DNA from: CAVTWD01 sp963738325
Lineage (GTDB): Bacteria > Actinomycetota > Acidimicrobiia > Acidimicrobiales > Ilumatobacteraceae
Assembly (NCBI GenBank): GCA_963738325.1
Contig: CAVTWD010000001.1
Coordinates: 310,001-374,000 of the forward strand
DNA length: 64,000 bases
Reading direction: 5' to 3'
Made by a program: the position numbers and the translations under genes. The notes beneath the pieces are model-generated. The model was not told the origin of the DNA. It did not search any database and saw only the letters and a list, made by a program, of their open reading frames with translations. The first letter of the stretch is position 1. Every line of letters begins with the position of its first letter. Positions 25,759 to 33,899 of this stretch are shown in pieces.

Positions 25759-26616
25759 CGATGGACCGCGTCGGCGTGGTGGGCTGTGGGCTCATGGGTT
25801 CGGGCATCGTCGAGGTCTGCGCCCGCGCCGGCCTCGACGTCGTCGTGCGCGAGATCGATGCCGGCGCGGCCGAGGCGGGCATGAAGCGCGTGGGCACGTC
25901 GCTCGATCGAGGGGTGCGCGCGAACAAGCTCACCGAAGAGGAGCGCGACCTGGCCCTCGGCCGGGTGCGGTTCACCACCGACATGGCCGACCTGGCCGAC
26001 CGCCAACTCGTCGTGGAAGCGGTCGTCGAGGACGAGGCTATGAAGACGGAGGTCTTCGCCGCCCTCGACAAGGTTGTCGAAGACGAGACCGCCATCCTCG
26101 CCTCGAACACGTCGTCGATCCCGATCATGAAGCTCGGAATGGCCACGCGACGGCCCGAGCACGTCATCGGGATCCACTTCTTCAACCCGGTGCCCGTGCT
26201 TGCGCCTCGTTGAGCTCGTGACCTCACTGCTCACCTCGGCCGAGACGACGTCGCGGGCCGAGGGCTTTGCCACCGACCTGCTCCACAAGCGGGTGATCCG
26301 CAGCCAGGACCGCGCCGGCTTCATCGTGAACGCCCTCCTCATCCCGTACATCCTCTCCGCCATCCGCATGCTCGAGTCGGGCTTCGCCTCGGCCGCGGAC
26401 ATCGATACCGGCATGGTCGAGGGCTGCAACCATCCGATGGGCCCGCTGCGGTTGGCCGATCTGATCGGGCTCGACACCACCATGGCCGTGGCCGACTCCC
26501 TCTACACCGAGTTCAAGGAGCCGCTCTACGCCGCGCCGCCGTTGCTGCTGCGCATGGTCGAGGCGGGCCTGCTCGGGCGCAAGGCCGGCCGCGGGTTCTA
26601 CGACTATGCCAAGTGA
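25755..26616 (+). CDS. 3-hydroxyacyl/3-hydroxybutyryl-CoA dehydrogenase, frame-broken
   Basis: About 286-residue FadB2/Hbd-type enzyme that oxidises 3-hydroxyacyl-CoA with NAD(P). The N-terminal Rossmann motif is VGVVGCGLMGSGIVEVCARAG, followed by LASNTSSIPI and the catalytic HFFNPVPV. The C-terminal domain starts RLVELVTSLLTSAETT and ends GLLGRKAGRGFYDY. One extra G near 26203 separates the halves; removing it restores PVPVLRLVELV. The start is GTG at 25755 overlapping the P450 stop, or ATG at 25761, which lies ten bases after AAGGAGG. It is followed ten bases later by the B12-binding protein gene. Confidence 0.9.
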
Positions 26617-26625
26617 GCTGCGGTC

Positions 26626-27018
26626 GTGAGTGACCGGATCCTCGTGGCCAAGGTGGGTCTCGACGGCCACGACCGAGGGGTGAAGGTGGTGGCCCGGATC
26701 TTGCGCGACGCGGGCTACGAGGTCATCTACACCGGGCTGTTCCAGACGCCCGAGAAGGTGGCCGCGGCCGCGGTCGACGAGGACGTCGACGCCATCGGGC
26801 TATCGATGCTGTCCGGCGCGCACATGACCCTCGCCCCGAAGGTGGTCGAGCGGGTGCGCGAGCGGGGGGTGGACATCCCGGTCGTCGTCGGCGGGATCAT
26901 CCCCGAGGCCGACGGGCCGAAGCTCCTCGCCGCGGGGGTGGCCGCCGTCCTCACCCCGGGGGCGACGGCCGAGGAGGTCGTGGCCACGATGCGCGAGGTG
27001 ATCGACGCGAGGGGGTAG
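26626..27018 (+). CDS. Cobalamin-binding protein, acyl-CoA mutase small-subunit type
   Basis: 130-residue stand-alone B12-binding domain. The cobalamin ligand motif DxHxxG is present as GLDGHDRG, followed by YTGLFQTPEKV, GLSMLSGAHM and VVVGGIIP, the conserved cofactor-tail contacts. Such proteins pair with a separate large catalytic subunit to form methylmalonyl-, isobutyryl- or 2-hydroxyisobutyryl-CoA mutases. No large subunit is in this window, so it must act with one encoded elsewhere. Position after a 3-hydroxyacyl-CoA dehydrogenase supports acyl-CoA metabolism. Confidence 0.88.
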   Translation: MSDRILVAKVGLDGHDRGVKVVARILRDAGYEVIYTGLFQTPEKVAAAAVDEDVDAIGLSMLSGAHMTLAPKVVERVRERGVDIPVVVGGIIPEADGPKLLAAGVAAVLTPGATAEEVVATMREVIDARG

Positions 27019-27078
27019 CCGACGGCAGGGCCTTGCGCATCCGTGGAGCGCCGGTCGACTGGGCGATAGAAACGGGGC

Positions 27079-28024
27079 GTGGCCGACCCGCTCGAGCGAC
27101 GCGTCAACTTGCTCGCCTTGTTGCTCGAGACGTCGGAGCCGCTGACCTTCGAGCAGATCGGCTACGAGCTGGCCGGCCAGTACCCCGAGAGCCTCTCGGC
27201 TCGGCGCGGGGCTTTCGAGCGCGACAAGTTCGAGCTCCGCCGGCTGGGGGTGCCGATCGAGCAGACGCGTCCTCGAGGGCGAGCACGGGGGAGCCACCGC
27301 GTACTGGGTGAACCGGGATGCCTACGAGCTCGCCGATCTCGGCCTGACCGACGAGGAGCGCGAGGCGATCCAGCTCGCGGTGGCCACCGTGCGGCTCGGG
27401 GGCGACGCGGGTGGGCTGGCCCTCCTGAAGTTGGGCGGTGACACCGCTGGAGAGGCCGGCCCGCTCCTCGCCGCGCTGCCGTCGTCGTCGTCGCTCCCGA
27501 CGTTGTTCGAGGCGAACGCCACTCGCACTCCGGTCCGTTTCTCCTACCGGGGGCGGGTCCGCACGGTCGACCCGTACGGCCTGCTCACGCGCGATGGCTT
27601 CTGGTACGTGGTCGGCTACGAGCACGAGTCCGGCCTGCGCAAGACCTTTCGGGTCGATCGGATCGACGGCGAGGCGGTGCTCGACACCGGCGCGGAGGCC
27701 TTCGTGGCGCCGGCCGACTTCGACCCGGTGGCCGCCGTCTTCACCGACCCGAAGCGCCTGGCCGAGGAAGGCGCCGAGCCGGTCGACGCTTTGGTCGCGG
27801 TGGACTCGCTCCGGGCCGCATCGGTCGTGCGCGAGGTCGGGGCGGCGTCGGTGATCGAGCGGCGCGCCGATGGCGGCGTCGTGGTCAAGGTGCCGGCCAC
27901 CAACCGCGCCGCCTTCCGCTCGTGGGTCCTCGGCTTGCTCGATCATGCCGAGGTGGTGGCGCCCCCCGAGGTGCGGTCCGAGCTCGTCGGGTGGCTCGAG
28001 CAGGTCGCCGAGCGTTCCGGGTGA
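27079..28024 (+). CDS. pafB: WYL-domain transcriptional regulator, PafB-like, frame-broken
   Basis: About 315 residues. The N-terminus PLERRVNLLALLLETSEPLTFEQIG is the winged-helix start of PafB proteins; the C-terminal half is a WYL domain with RFSYRGRVRTVDPYGLLTRDGFWYVVGY and FRVDRI. The frame breaks near 27268, between GVPIEQT and EHGGATAYWVNRDAYELADL. In mycobacteria PafB and PafC form one heterodimeric activator of the LexA-independent DNA-damage response; WYL domains are thought to sense a nucleic-acid signal. The GTG at 27079 begins at the family start. The stop overlaps the pafC GTG as GTGA. Confidence 0.85.
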
Positions 28025-29008
28025 CCGCTATGCGCCAGACCGAGCCCTCGGACCGGGGAGACGCCGGTCGGGGACGCCCAGGGCCGCGGCCCGCGGGCGA
28101 GCGCATGCGCCGCCTCTTGATCCTCCTGCCCTGGCTGATGGCCCGAGGAGGCGCCACCGTGGCCGACGCCGCCGCCCGCTTCGGGGTGAGCGAGCGCGAG
28201 ATCGTGCGCGATCTCGAGGTGGCGGCCTGCTGCGGGCTGCCTCCGTACCTCGACGAGATGGTGGACGTGTTCGTGGACGACGGAGAGATCCACGTCGGCG
28301 TCCCGAGGCTGTTCACGCGGCCCCTGCGGCTCACTCCTGGCGAGGGGGCCAACCTCCTGGCCGCCGGACGGGCCGCGCTCCAGCTGCCGGGAGCCGATGC
28401 GAATGGCCCACTCGCTCGCGGCCTCACGAAGCTGGAGGCGGTACTGGCCGCCCGGCCGAACGTCGCGGTGGCCGTGGATCGGCCGCCGTTCCTCGATCGG
28501 GTGCAGGCCGCCGTCGAGGCCGGTGAACGGCTACAGGTGCGTTACTACGTGGCCAGTCGCGACGAGATCAGCGACCGCGCGATCGACCCGCAGCTGACCT
28601 TCCTCGATCGTGGACGCTGGTACGTGGTGGGCGATGACGTGGCGACGGGCGCGGTGCGCACCTTCCGGGTCGACCGCCTCGAGTCGGTGGAGCCCACGGG
28701 CGCGCGCTTCGAGCACCGTGTTGTCGACGCGCCGAGCGAAGCCGGATGGTTCGCCGATGCGACGGACGCGCAGCGTGGCGCGGCTGCGCCTCGGGCCGGC
28801 CGCGTCGTGGGTGGCAGAGACCTACCCGGTGCTCTCGGTCGAGGACGACGCGGACGGCTGGTCGACCGTCGAGTTGGTGGTGGTGAGCGAGCGCTGGTTG
28901 GAGCGGCTCCTTCTGCGCCTCGGGCCGGCCGTCGAGGTGCTCGACCCGCACGAGTACCGGGACGTCGCTCGTCGCGCCGCCTCGCGGCTGTTGGCGCGCT
29001 ACCGCTGA
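28021..29008 (+). CDS. pafC: WYL-domain transcriptional regulator, PafC-like, frame-broken
   Basis: About 329 residues and partner of the preceding pafB. The helix-turn-helix lies in LLILLPWLMARGGATVADAAARFGVSEREIVRDLEVAACCGLPPY, followed by a WYL domain with LQVRYYVASRDEISDRAIDPQLTFLDRGRWYVVGD and FRVDRLESV. The frame changes near 28770; the true end continues with RLRLGPAASWVAETYPV and finishes at LLARYR. Translation starts at GTG 28021 (overlapping pafB) or ATG 28030. Unlike mycobacteria, the ligase gene pafA is not adjacent here. Confidence 0.85.
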
Positions 29009-29012
29009 GCGA

Positions 29013-29633
29013 TCACGGCCCCCGCGGCGACTCGGCGGTCGCCAGGTAGGCCTGCAACGAGGCCGCGTCGGCGATGCCTGCGTCGGCCAGGAGCCTCGGC
29101 AGCACCCGCGCGGTAGCCTCGGCGTCGGCGAGGGCATCGTGCGATCGCCCGCGGGCGACGCCATAGCGCTCGCAGAGGTCGTCGAGGCGATGGCGGAGCT
29201 GCCGGTCGGGGTCGAGCGAGCGCGAGAGCTCCAGCGTGCAGAGCGTCGCCCCGGTGGGCGCCTCCAGACCGGCTCGCCGGAAGGCGCGGCCGAGGAACGC
29301 CCAGTCGAAGCGGGCGTGATGGGCGACGACGATCGTGCCCCTGAGCCGCTCGGTCAGCTCGTCGGCCACCGTGCGAAAGGAGGGAGCCCGCCAGGCGCGG
29401 CGCCAGGTGATCCCATGCACGCGACGGGGACCGACCCGCAGGGCGCGGACGTCGCTGCCCCACCGCTCGACGACGGAGCCGTCACCCAGGACGGTGACGA
29501 CCGCCACCTGCACCACCCGGTGGCGCCGCACCGACAGACCGCTCGTCTCGACGTCGACCACTGCGAAACGCTGCGCGGCCAGCACGGCGTCGACGGCATC
29601 GACAGAGGTCGCGGGGGCGCCGGGAGGGTTCAC
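29013..29633 (-). CDS. DEDDh 3'-5' exonuclease (DNA polymerase III epsilon-like)
   Basis: 206-residue DnaQ-family exonuclease. Exo I is FAVVDVETSGL (Asp, Glu), Exo II is VAHHARFDWAFLGRAF, and Exo III is RSHDALADAEATARVL with the catalytic His-x4-Asp. It would trim DNA or RNA 3' ends in proofreading or repair. The start is GTG at 29633. The gene converges with pafC, the two stops being four bases apart. Its place beside PafBC and ahead of imuA'B in the window is suggestive of repair, but a direct link is not shown. Confidence 0.88.
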   Translation of the reverse strand: MNPPGAPATSVDAVDAVLAAQRFAVVDVETSGLSVRRHRVVQVAVVTVLGDGSVVERWGSDVRALRVGPRRVHGITWRRAWRAPSFRTVADELTERLRGTIVVAHHARFDWAFLGRAFRRAGLEAPTGATLCTLELSRSLDPDRQLRHRLDDLCERYGVARGRSHDALADAEATARVLPRLLADAGIADAASLQAYLATAESPRGP

Positions 29634-29721
29634 ACGTCCACCCTACGCCGCGGGTGCGACAGAGATGCGGTGGCGCGAAGGGTCTGGTCGGGAGCCCGCG
29701 CGGCCCGACGATGACGATGGT

Positions 29722-30066
29722 TCAGGCGCCGAGCTCCTCCTCGTCGAGCACGACCGCCACTCGGATCCCGCCGTTGCCGGCCCGGGAGCGGACACCGATC
29801 GGGGCGGCCAGCGTGAAACCCGCGCGGTGGCGCTCCTCCTCCGACTCGCCGCCCCAGAAGCCGTACTCCCGGTGGGCCCGGGCAAACCGGCGGCAGGGTT
29901 CGCGCACGGGGCAGCCGGAGCAGAGCGCACGCGCCTGCGCCTCGCGGCGAACGCGGGCTTGTGGTCGCTCCGCCAGCGGCGAGAAGAACAGGGCCGTCCG
30001 GCCTTTGCAGGCGGCCAGCTCCGTCCAGTCGGCGGTGATCGGGGGTTCTCGGTGGAAGGGGTCCAC
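29722..30066 (-). CDS. WhiB-family iron-sulfur transcription factor
   Basis: About 114 residues. The four [4Fe-4S] cysteines are in LAACKG and ALCSGCPVREPC, and the turn motif is EYGFWGGESEEER, the usual G[VI]WGG loop with Phe. WhiB-like proteins are confined to actinomycetes and their phages; they bind the sigma factor to control stress, division or secondary metabolism genes. The start is uncertain: GTG at 30066 is preferred, with AGGAGG upstream but a long spacer. The C-terminus has a short extension ending VVLDEEELGA. It is a separate unit behind phoH. Confidence 0.9.
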   Translation of the reverse strand: MDPFHREPPITADWTELAACKGRTALFFSPLAERPQARVRREAQARALCSGCPVREPCRRFARAHREYGFWGGESEEERHRAGFTLAAPIGVRSRAGNGGIRVAVVLDEEELGA

Positions 30067-30136
30067 GACGACGTTCGGTCCTCCTGCGCCGAGGAGCGGC
30101 CCGGGCCGGCGGGAGCGTTGACCCTGGCGCGCCCAG

Positions 30137-30220
30137 CTAGTCGATGTACGGCCTGCCGCCGCCGGGCGGATTTTCCCAACCTGGCCCGAGCTGGAACTCG
30201 AACCTGCGAGTGCCGTCCAC
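30137..30220 (-). CDS. Candidate 27-residue microprotein
   Basis: A short frame runs from GTG 30220 to TAG 30137, encoding MDGTRRFEFQLGPGWENP followed by PGGGRPYID. GGGGGG lies five bases before the GTG as a possible ribosome binding site. Codon third positions are mostly G or C, like the neighbours, and the composition (aromatic residues, Gly/Pro turns) looks protein-like. The frame stays open upstream without an ATG, so a longer form is possible. The family is unknown; it lies between phoH and the whiB gene on their strand. Confidence 0.4.
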   Translation of the reverse strand: MDGTRRFEFQLGPGWENPPGGGRPYID

Positions 30221-30291
30221 GGCGCCCCCCGGTTCAAGTTCCGCGTTGCGACGGCGCTCTCGGGGGCTTGGGCGTCTGGATGGCGGTGCGC

Positions 30292-31665
30292 TCAGGCGAA
30301 CGGGCCGTCCAGCAGCGAGGTCACCAAAGCGGCGATCGGGCTGCGCTCGGAGCGGGTGAGGGTCACGTGGGCGAACAGGGGATGGCCGCGCATGGCCTCG
30401 ATGACGGAGACCACCCCGTCATGTCGCCCGACCCGCAGGTTGTCGCGCTGGGCAACGTCATGGGTGAGCACCACCCGGCTTCCCGCGCCGAGACGGCTGA
30501 GCGCGGTGAGGAGCACACTGCGCTCGAGGTTCTGGGCCTCATCGATGATGACAAAGCTGTCGGTGAGGCTCCGGCCCCGGATGTGGGTGAGCGGCAGCAC
30601 GTCGAGGAGCTCGCGTTCGAGCACCTCCTCGATCATCTCGGCACCCATGATCGACTCCAGCGCGTCCGTCACCGCCGCGGACCAGGGGAGCATCTTCTCG
30701 GTCTCGCTCCCGGGCAGGTAGCCGAGGTCCTGACCCCCGACGGCGTACAAGGGCCGGAACACGACGACGCGGTTATGGGTGCGCTGCTCCAGCACGGCGT
30801 CGAGGCCGGCCGCCAGGGCCAGCACGCTCTTGCCGGTTCCGGCGTTGCCGCCGAGGGAGACGATGCCGACAGCGGGGTCGGCCAGGAGATCGACGGCGAT
30901 GCGTTGCTCGGCCGAGCGTCCCCGAACGTCGAAGAGGGCGCGGTCGGGCTTCACGAGGTGCACGCGCTTGTCGGGGTGGATGCGGGCGAGAGCGGACTGG
31001 GAACCGGAGGTGAGCACGAGTCCGGTGTGGCAGGGAAGGTCGAGGGCGTCGGGCAGGTCGATGGCGCGCTCGTCGTAGAGCCGATCGATCCAGGCGCTCT
31101 CGAGGTCGAGGCCGACGACACCCGCCCAACTCGTGTCCGTGGCCAACTCGTTGCGGTACTCCTCCGCGGCCAGTCCGACGATGCTGGCCTTGAGCCGCAG
31201 CGGGAGATCCTTCGTGACGACCACCACGTCGTGGCCCTCATTGGCGAGATTGCGGGCGACGGCGAGGATGCGGTGATCGTTGGAGTCGGCTCGCAGCGCG
31301 GTGGGGAGCCCGGCGGTGTCGGCGTGGTTCACCTCGACACGCACGGTGCCACCACCTTCGTTCACCGGCATCGGAAGCATGAGCGAGCCATGCGCGCTGC
31401 GCAGCTCCTCCAGCGTGCGCAAGGCCTGGCGCGCCGCCCATCCGAGCTCGGGATGGTGGCGCTTGCCCTCCAACTCGGTCAGCACCACGAGGGGGAGTAC
31501 GACCTCGTGCTCGTCGAAGCGCCCCATGCAGCGCGGATCGGCCAGGAGCACGGAGGTGTCGAGGACGTAGACCCGGGAACGGGCGGGCCCAGCCCCTCCT
31601 GGTACTGCCTTCCCACCTCCTCCCCGGCTCGTGCTGGTCCGCTCGGAGGCGAGTCGATGGGTCAC
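30292..31665 (-). CDS. phoH: PIN domain-PhoH ATPase (PhoH2-type)
   Basis: 457-residue fusion. Residues ~30-170 form a PIN RNase domain with RVYVLDTSVLLADP and later SNDHRILAVARNL and VVVTKDLPLRLKA supplying acidic metal ligands. The C-terminal PhoH/RecA-like ATPase has Walker A SLGGNAGTGKSVLALA and Walker B DSFVIIDEAQNLERSVL. PhoH2 proteins are sequence-preferring RNA helicase/RNases. GTG at 31665 with a GGGAG element gives a family-length N-terminus; the longer open frame upstream runs through a repeat region and is not coding. Confidence 0.9.
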   Translation of the reverse strand: MTHRLASERTSTSRGGGGKAVPGGAGPARSRVYVLDTSVLLADPRCMGRFDEHEVVLPLVVLTELEGKRHHPELGWAARQALRTLEELRSAHGSLMLPMPVNEGGGTVRVEVNHADTAGLPTALRADSNDHRILAVARNLANEGHDVVVVTKDLPLRLKASIVGLAAEEYRNELATDTSWAGVVGLDLESAWIDRLYDERAIDLPDALDLPCHTGLVLTSGSQSALARIHPDKRVHLVKPDRALFDVRGRSAEQRIAVDLLADPAVGIVSLGGNAGTGKSVLALAAGLDAVLEQRTHNRVVVFRPLYAVGGQDLGYLPGSETEKMLPWSAAVTDALESIMGAEMIEEVLERELLDVLPLTHIRGRSLTDSFVIIDEAQNLERSVLLTALSRLGAGSRVVLTHDVAQRDNLRVGRHDGVVSVIEAMRGHPLFAHVTLTRSERSPIAALVTSLLDGPFA

Positions 31666-31742
31666 GGCGCTCCCGGGGGTGGCGAGGGGGCTGGTGGGTC
31701 TCTTGATTAGTCCCCAGGGCCGCTCGAGTGGGGGATACCGAA

Positions 31743-31909
31743 GTCGAAGGGGGGAAGGCGAACCTCCCTCGTGCCGAAGCCCCGATCCTTGGAGCTCCGC
31801 TCGAGCGGCAGAGCCGGATCGAGCTGCGCACGAAGAGCTTCCTCGCACCGAGCCCCCATCCTTGGAGCTCCGCTCGACCGGCATGAGCCGGATCGAGCTG
31901 CGCACGAAG
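31743..31909. repeat. Composite dispersed repeat with two 73-base-period copies
   Basis: Begins with a G-rich half-hairpin (GTCGAAGGGGGGAAGG, 31743-31758) followed by two direct copies at 31781-31835 and 31854-31909. Both copies contain ATCCTTGGAGCTCCGCTCGA and end GAGCTGCGCACGAAG. A diverged copy of the same two-part element follows the esterase gene at 39736-39827, and a weaker trace is at 37745-37812. It lies between the GlnQ and phoH genes and fills most of the 259-base gap. Confidence 0.7.
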
Positions 31910-31924
31910 GGCCTTCCTTCTTCG

Positions 31925-32692
31925 TTACAGGCGCCCGGCTTCGATGATGCTCCGGAGGAACGCACGGGTCCGCTCCTCGACGGGTTCTACGAGGACCTGC
32001 TCGGGAGGGCCTTCCTCGCGCACGACCCCCTCGTACAGGAAGCACACCTTGGTGGCCACCTCTTTGGCGAAGCCCATCTCGTGGGTGGCGAGCAGCATCG
32101 TCATCCCCTCTGGGGCCAGCTCGCGGACGATGGTGAGCACCTCGTTGACCAGCTCGGGGTCGAGCGCCGAAGTGATCTCGTCGAGCAGGAGCAGGCGCGG
32201 CCCCATGGCCAGGGCGCGCACGATGGCCACGCGCTGCTGCTGGCCTCCCGACAGTCGGTCGGGGTACTCCTTCGCCTTGTCCGCCAGCCCGATGCGGCCG
32301 AGGAGGGCCAAGGCTCGCTCCTCGGAAAAGGACTTCGGCGCCTTCAACACCTTCCGCGGTCCGAGCGTGACGTTCTCGAGCACCGTCATGTGAGGGAACA
32401 GGTTGAAGCTCTGGAACACGATGCCGACGTCCTGGCGGAGGGCGTCGACGTCGATGCCGCGGCCGCTCACGCGCTCGCCGTCGAGCACGATCTCGCCGTC
32501 GTCGATCGTCTCGAGGGCGTTGACGCACCGCAGCAACGTGGACTTGCCGCAGCCGGACGGGCCGATGAGGCAGACCACCTGGTGCTCCTCCACCGTGAGG
32601 TCGATGCCTCGAAGCACCGGGTTCGTGCCGAAGGACTTGTGGACGTCACGCAGCTCGAGGAAGGCCATCGACCGGGCGCACCTCTCAGCCAT
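31925..32692 (-). CDS. Polar amino acid ABC transporter ATP-binding protein (GlnQ type)
   Basis: 255-residue ATPase with Walker A GPSGCGKST, Q-loop FQSFNLFPHMTVLENV, signature LSGGQQQRVAIVRAL, Walker B LLLLDEITSALDPELV and switch His in ATHEMGFAKEV. The pattern LFPHMT and SALDPELV is typical of the GlnQ/HisP group for polar amino acids. ATG at 32692 overlaps the permease stop by eight bases; ATG at 32668 is an alternative. It is the last gene of the binding protein-permease-ATPase set on this strand. Confidence 0.93.
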   Translation of the reverse strand: MAERCARSMAFLELRDVHKSFGTNPVLRGIDLTVEEHQVVCLIGPSGCGKSTLLRCVNALETIDDGEIVLDGERVSGRGIDVDALRQDVGIVFQSFNLFPHMTVLENVTLGPRKVLKAPKSFSEERALALLGRIGLADKAKEYPDRLSGGQQQRVAIVRALAMGPRLLLLDEITSALDPELVNEVLTIVRELAPEGMTMLLATHEMGFAKEVATKVCFLYEGVVREEGPPEQVLVEPVEERTRAFLRSIIEAGRL

Positions 32693-33863
32693 AAGCCCGC
32701 ATGCGGGCCTGGTCGCGGCGCACGAGGTAGTCGGTCAGGCGGGTCAGTGGGATGGTGATGATCAGGAAGCAGACCGCGGCGCCGGTGACATAGGAGAGGT
32801 TGAAGTCCTGGCCCTTCAAGATGGTGGCCCGGTTCACGATGTCCAGCACGCCGACCACCGAGACCAGCGAGGTGTCCTTCTGGAGACCGATGAAGTCGTT
32901 GAGGAGCGGTGGGATGATGCGCCGTACCGCCTGGGGAACGACCACGTAGCGGAGCGTCTGGGCGTGGGAGAGCCCGAGCGAGCGGGCCGCCGCCGTCTGG
33001 CTCCAGTGGATGCTCTCGAGGCCGGCCCGGTAGACCTCGGACACGTAGGCGCCGTAGGTGAGTGACAGCGCCAGCACGGCCAGCCAGAAGACCTGCGAGT
33101 CGCGCGGGAGACTGGTGAACAGGGGCACCTTGGCCAGCGGGAAGCCGAACACCACGATGTAGAGCACGAGCAGGGCGGGGATGCCGCGGAAGAGGTCGGT
33201 GTAGGCGATGGCGAGCCAGCGCACGGGAGCCCCTGGCCTCCCCGGGATCATCCGGACCACCGCGACGACCAGGGCCCAGATGAGCACGATCACCTCGGTC
33301 ACGGTGAAGAGCTTGATGTTGATCCAGAAGCCCGCGATGAGGTCGTCGGCGTGGCCCAGTGGGTAGTGCCAGTTGAAGAGGACGGTCCGCACGCGGCCGT
33401 CGTTGGCCCCGAAGAACCAGAAGAGAGTGGCGACGATGAGGGCGGCGAGGCCGAAGCCGATGACGTACATGTCGGCCTGGCGGGTGTCGTCGGCGGCCAC
33501 CCGCGCGTCGGTGATGTTGCCGTCACGGGCCAGCGCACGGGCGCGCAGAGCGGCGCTCACGCCGCGGAAGCCGGCGATCGGCAGCGCCAGCGCGGCGAGG
33601 GCGATGGCCAGCTCGCCCATGCGGCACAGCACCTTGGTCGAGCCACTGAAGTCGAGGGTGCCGTCGAAGAAGACGATCGAAGCCCACAGCACCAGCGTGG
33701 CCATGACGGAAGCGGCCAGCCACAAATAGGCCGAGAGCACCGGAGCGCGAAAGACGTGTCGCGGCCTTGTCGGCGCCGCGACCGCCTCGGCCGTCAGGAT
33801 CTTGGCCAGGGCCGCCGCCTCCCTCGCCTCGGGGGGAAGGAGTCCTTCCCCCCTTCGGAGCAA
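32685..33863 (-). CDS. Polar amino acid ABC transporter permease (GlnP/HisM type)
   Basis: Up to 392 residues with an N-terminal pair of hydrophobic segments beyond the usual five. The core has FWINIKLFTVTEVIVLIWALVVAVVRM, the coupling motif EVYRAGLESIHWSQTAAARSLGLSHAQTLRYVVVPQAVRRIIPPLLNDF and a C-terminal segment before TDYLVRR. It would move an amino acid delivered by the protein encoded at 33900. The start is uncertain: the TTG at 33863 lies in a G/C hairpin at the intergenic border, and the true start may be downstream. Confidence 0.88.
   Translation of the reverse strand: MLRRGEGLLPPEAREAAALAKILTAEAVAAPTRPRHVFRAPVLSAYLWLAASVMATLVLWASIVFFDGTLDFSGSTKVLCRMGELAIALAALALPIAGFRGVSAALRARALARDGNITDARVAADDTRQADMYVIGFGLAALIVATLFWFFGANDGRVRTVLFNWHYPLGHADDLIAGFWINIKLFTVTEVIVLIWALVVAVVRMIPGRPGAPVRWLAIAYTDLFRGIPALLVLYIVVFGFPLAKVPLFTSLPRDSQVFWLAVLALSLTYGAYVSEVYRAGLESIHWSQTAAARSLGLSHAQTLRYVVVPQAVRRIIPPLLNDFIGLQKDTSLVSVVGVLDIVNRATILKGQDFNLSYVTGAAVCFLIITIPLTRLTDYLVRRDQARMRAYG
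33831..33853. terminator. Perfect 11-bp inverted repeat between binding protein and permease genes
   Basis: GGGGGGAAGGA (33831-33841) is followed after one base by TCCTTCCCCCC. Read as RNA on the minus strand it would fold just after the binding protein gene. It resembles the dispersed G-rich element at 39736 and, as in the other importer, would allow more binding protein than permease. It lies within the uncertain N-terminal part of the permease frame. Confidence 0.55.
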
Positions 33864-33899
33864 CGTGTAGGGCTCGGCCGCATCGCCAGACCTGGCTGC

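Noticed and set aside
26200..26616. Separate short gene after the hydroxyacyl-CoA dehydrogenase
   Set aside because: It is the C-terminal domain of the same enzyme; one extra base near 26203 separates the halves.
30170..30245. Possible tRNA between phoH and whiB
   Set aside because: GGTTCAAGTTCC on the plus strand and GGTTCGAGTTCC on the minus strand look like T-arms, but neither has a pairing T-stem nor a full cloverleaf around it.
29335..31710. Very long plus-strand open frame over phoH
   Set aside because: Low-complexity Arg/Gly/Val translation with no motifs; it is the antisense shadow of phoH, whiB and the exonuclease gene, as expected in GC-rich DNA.
31666..31965. N-terminal extension of PhoH
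   Set aside because: The upstream in-frame stretch runs through a duplicated non-coding repeat and lacks family similarity; the GTG at 31665 fits the known start.
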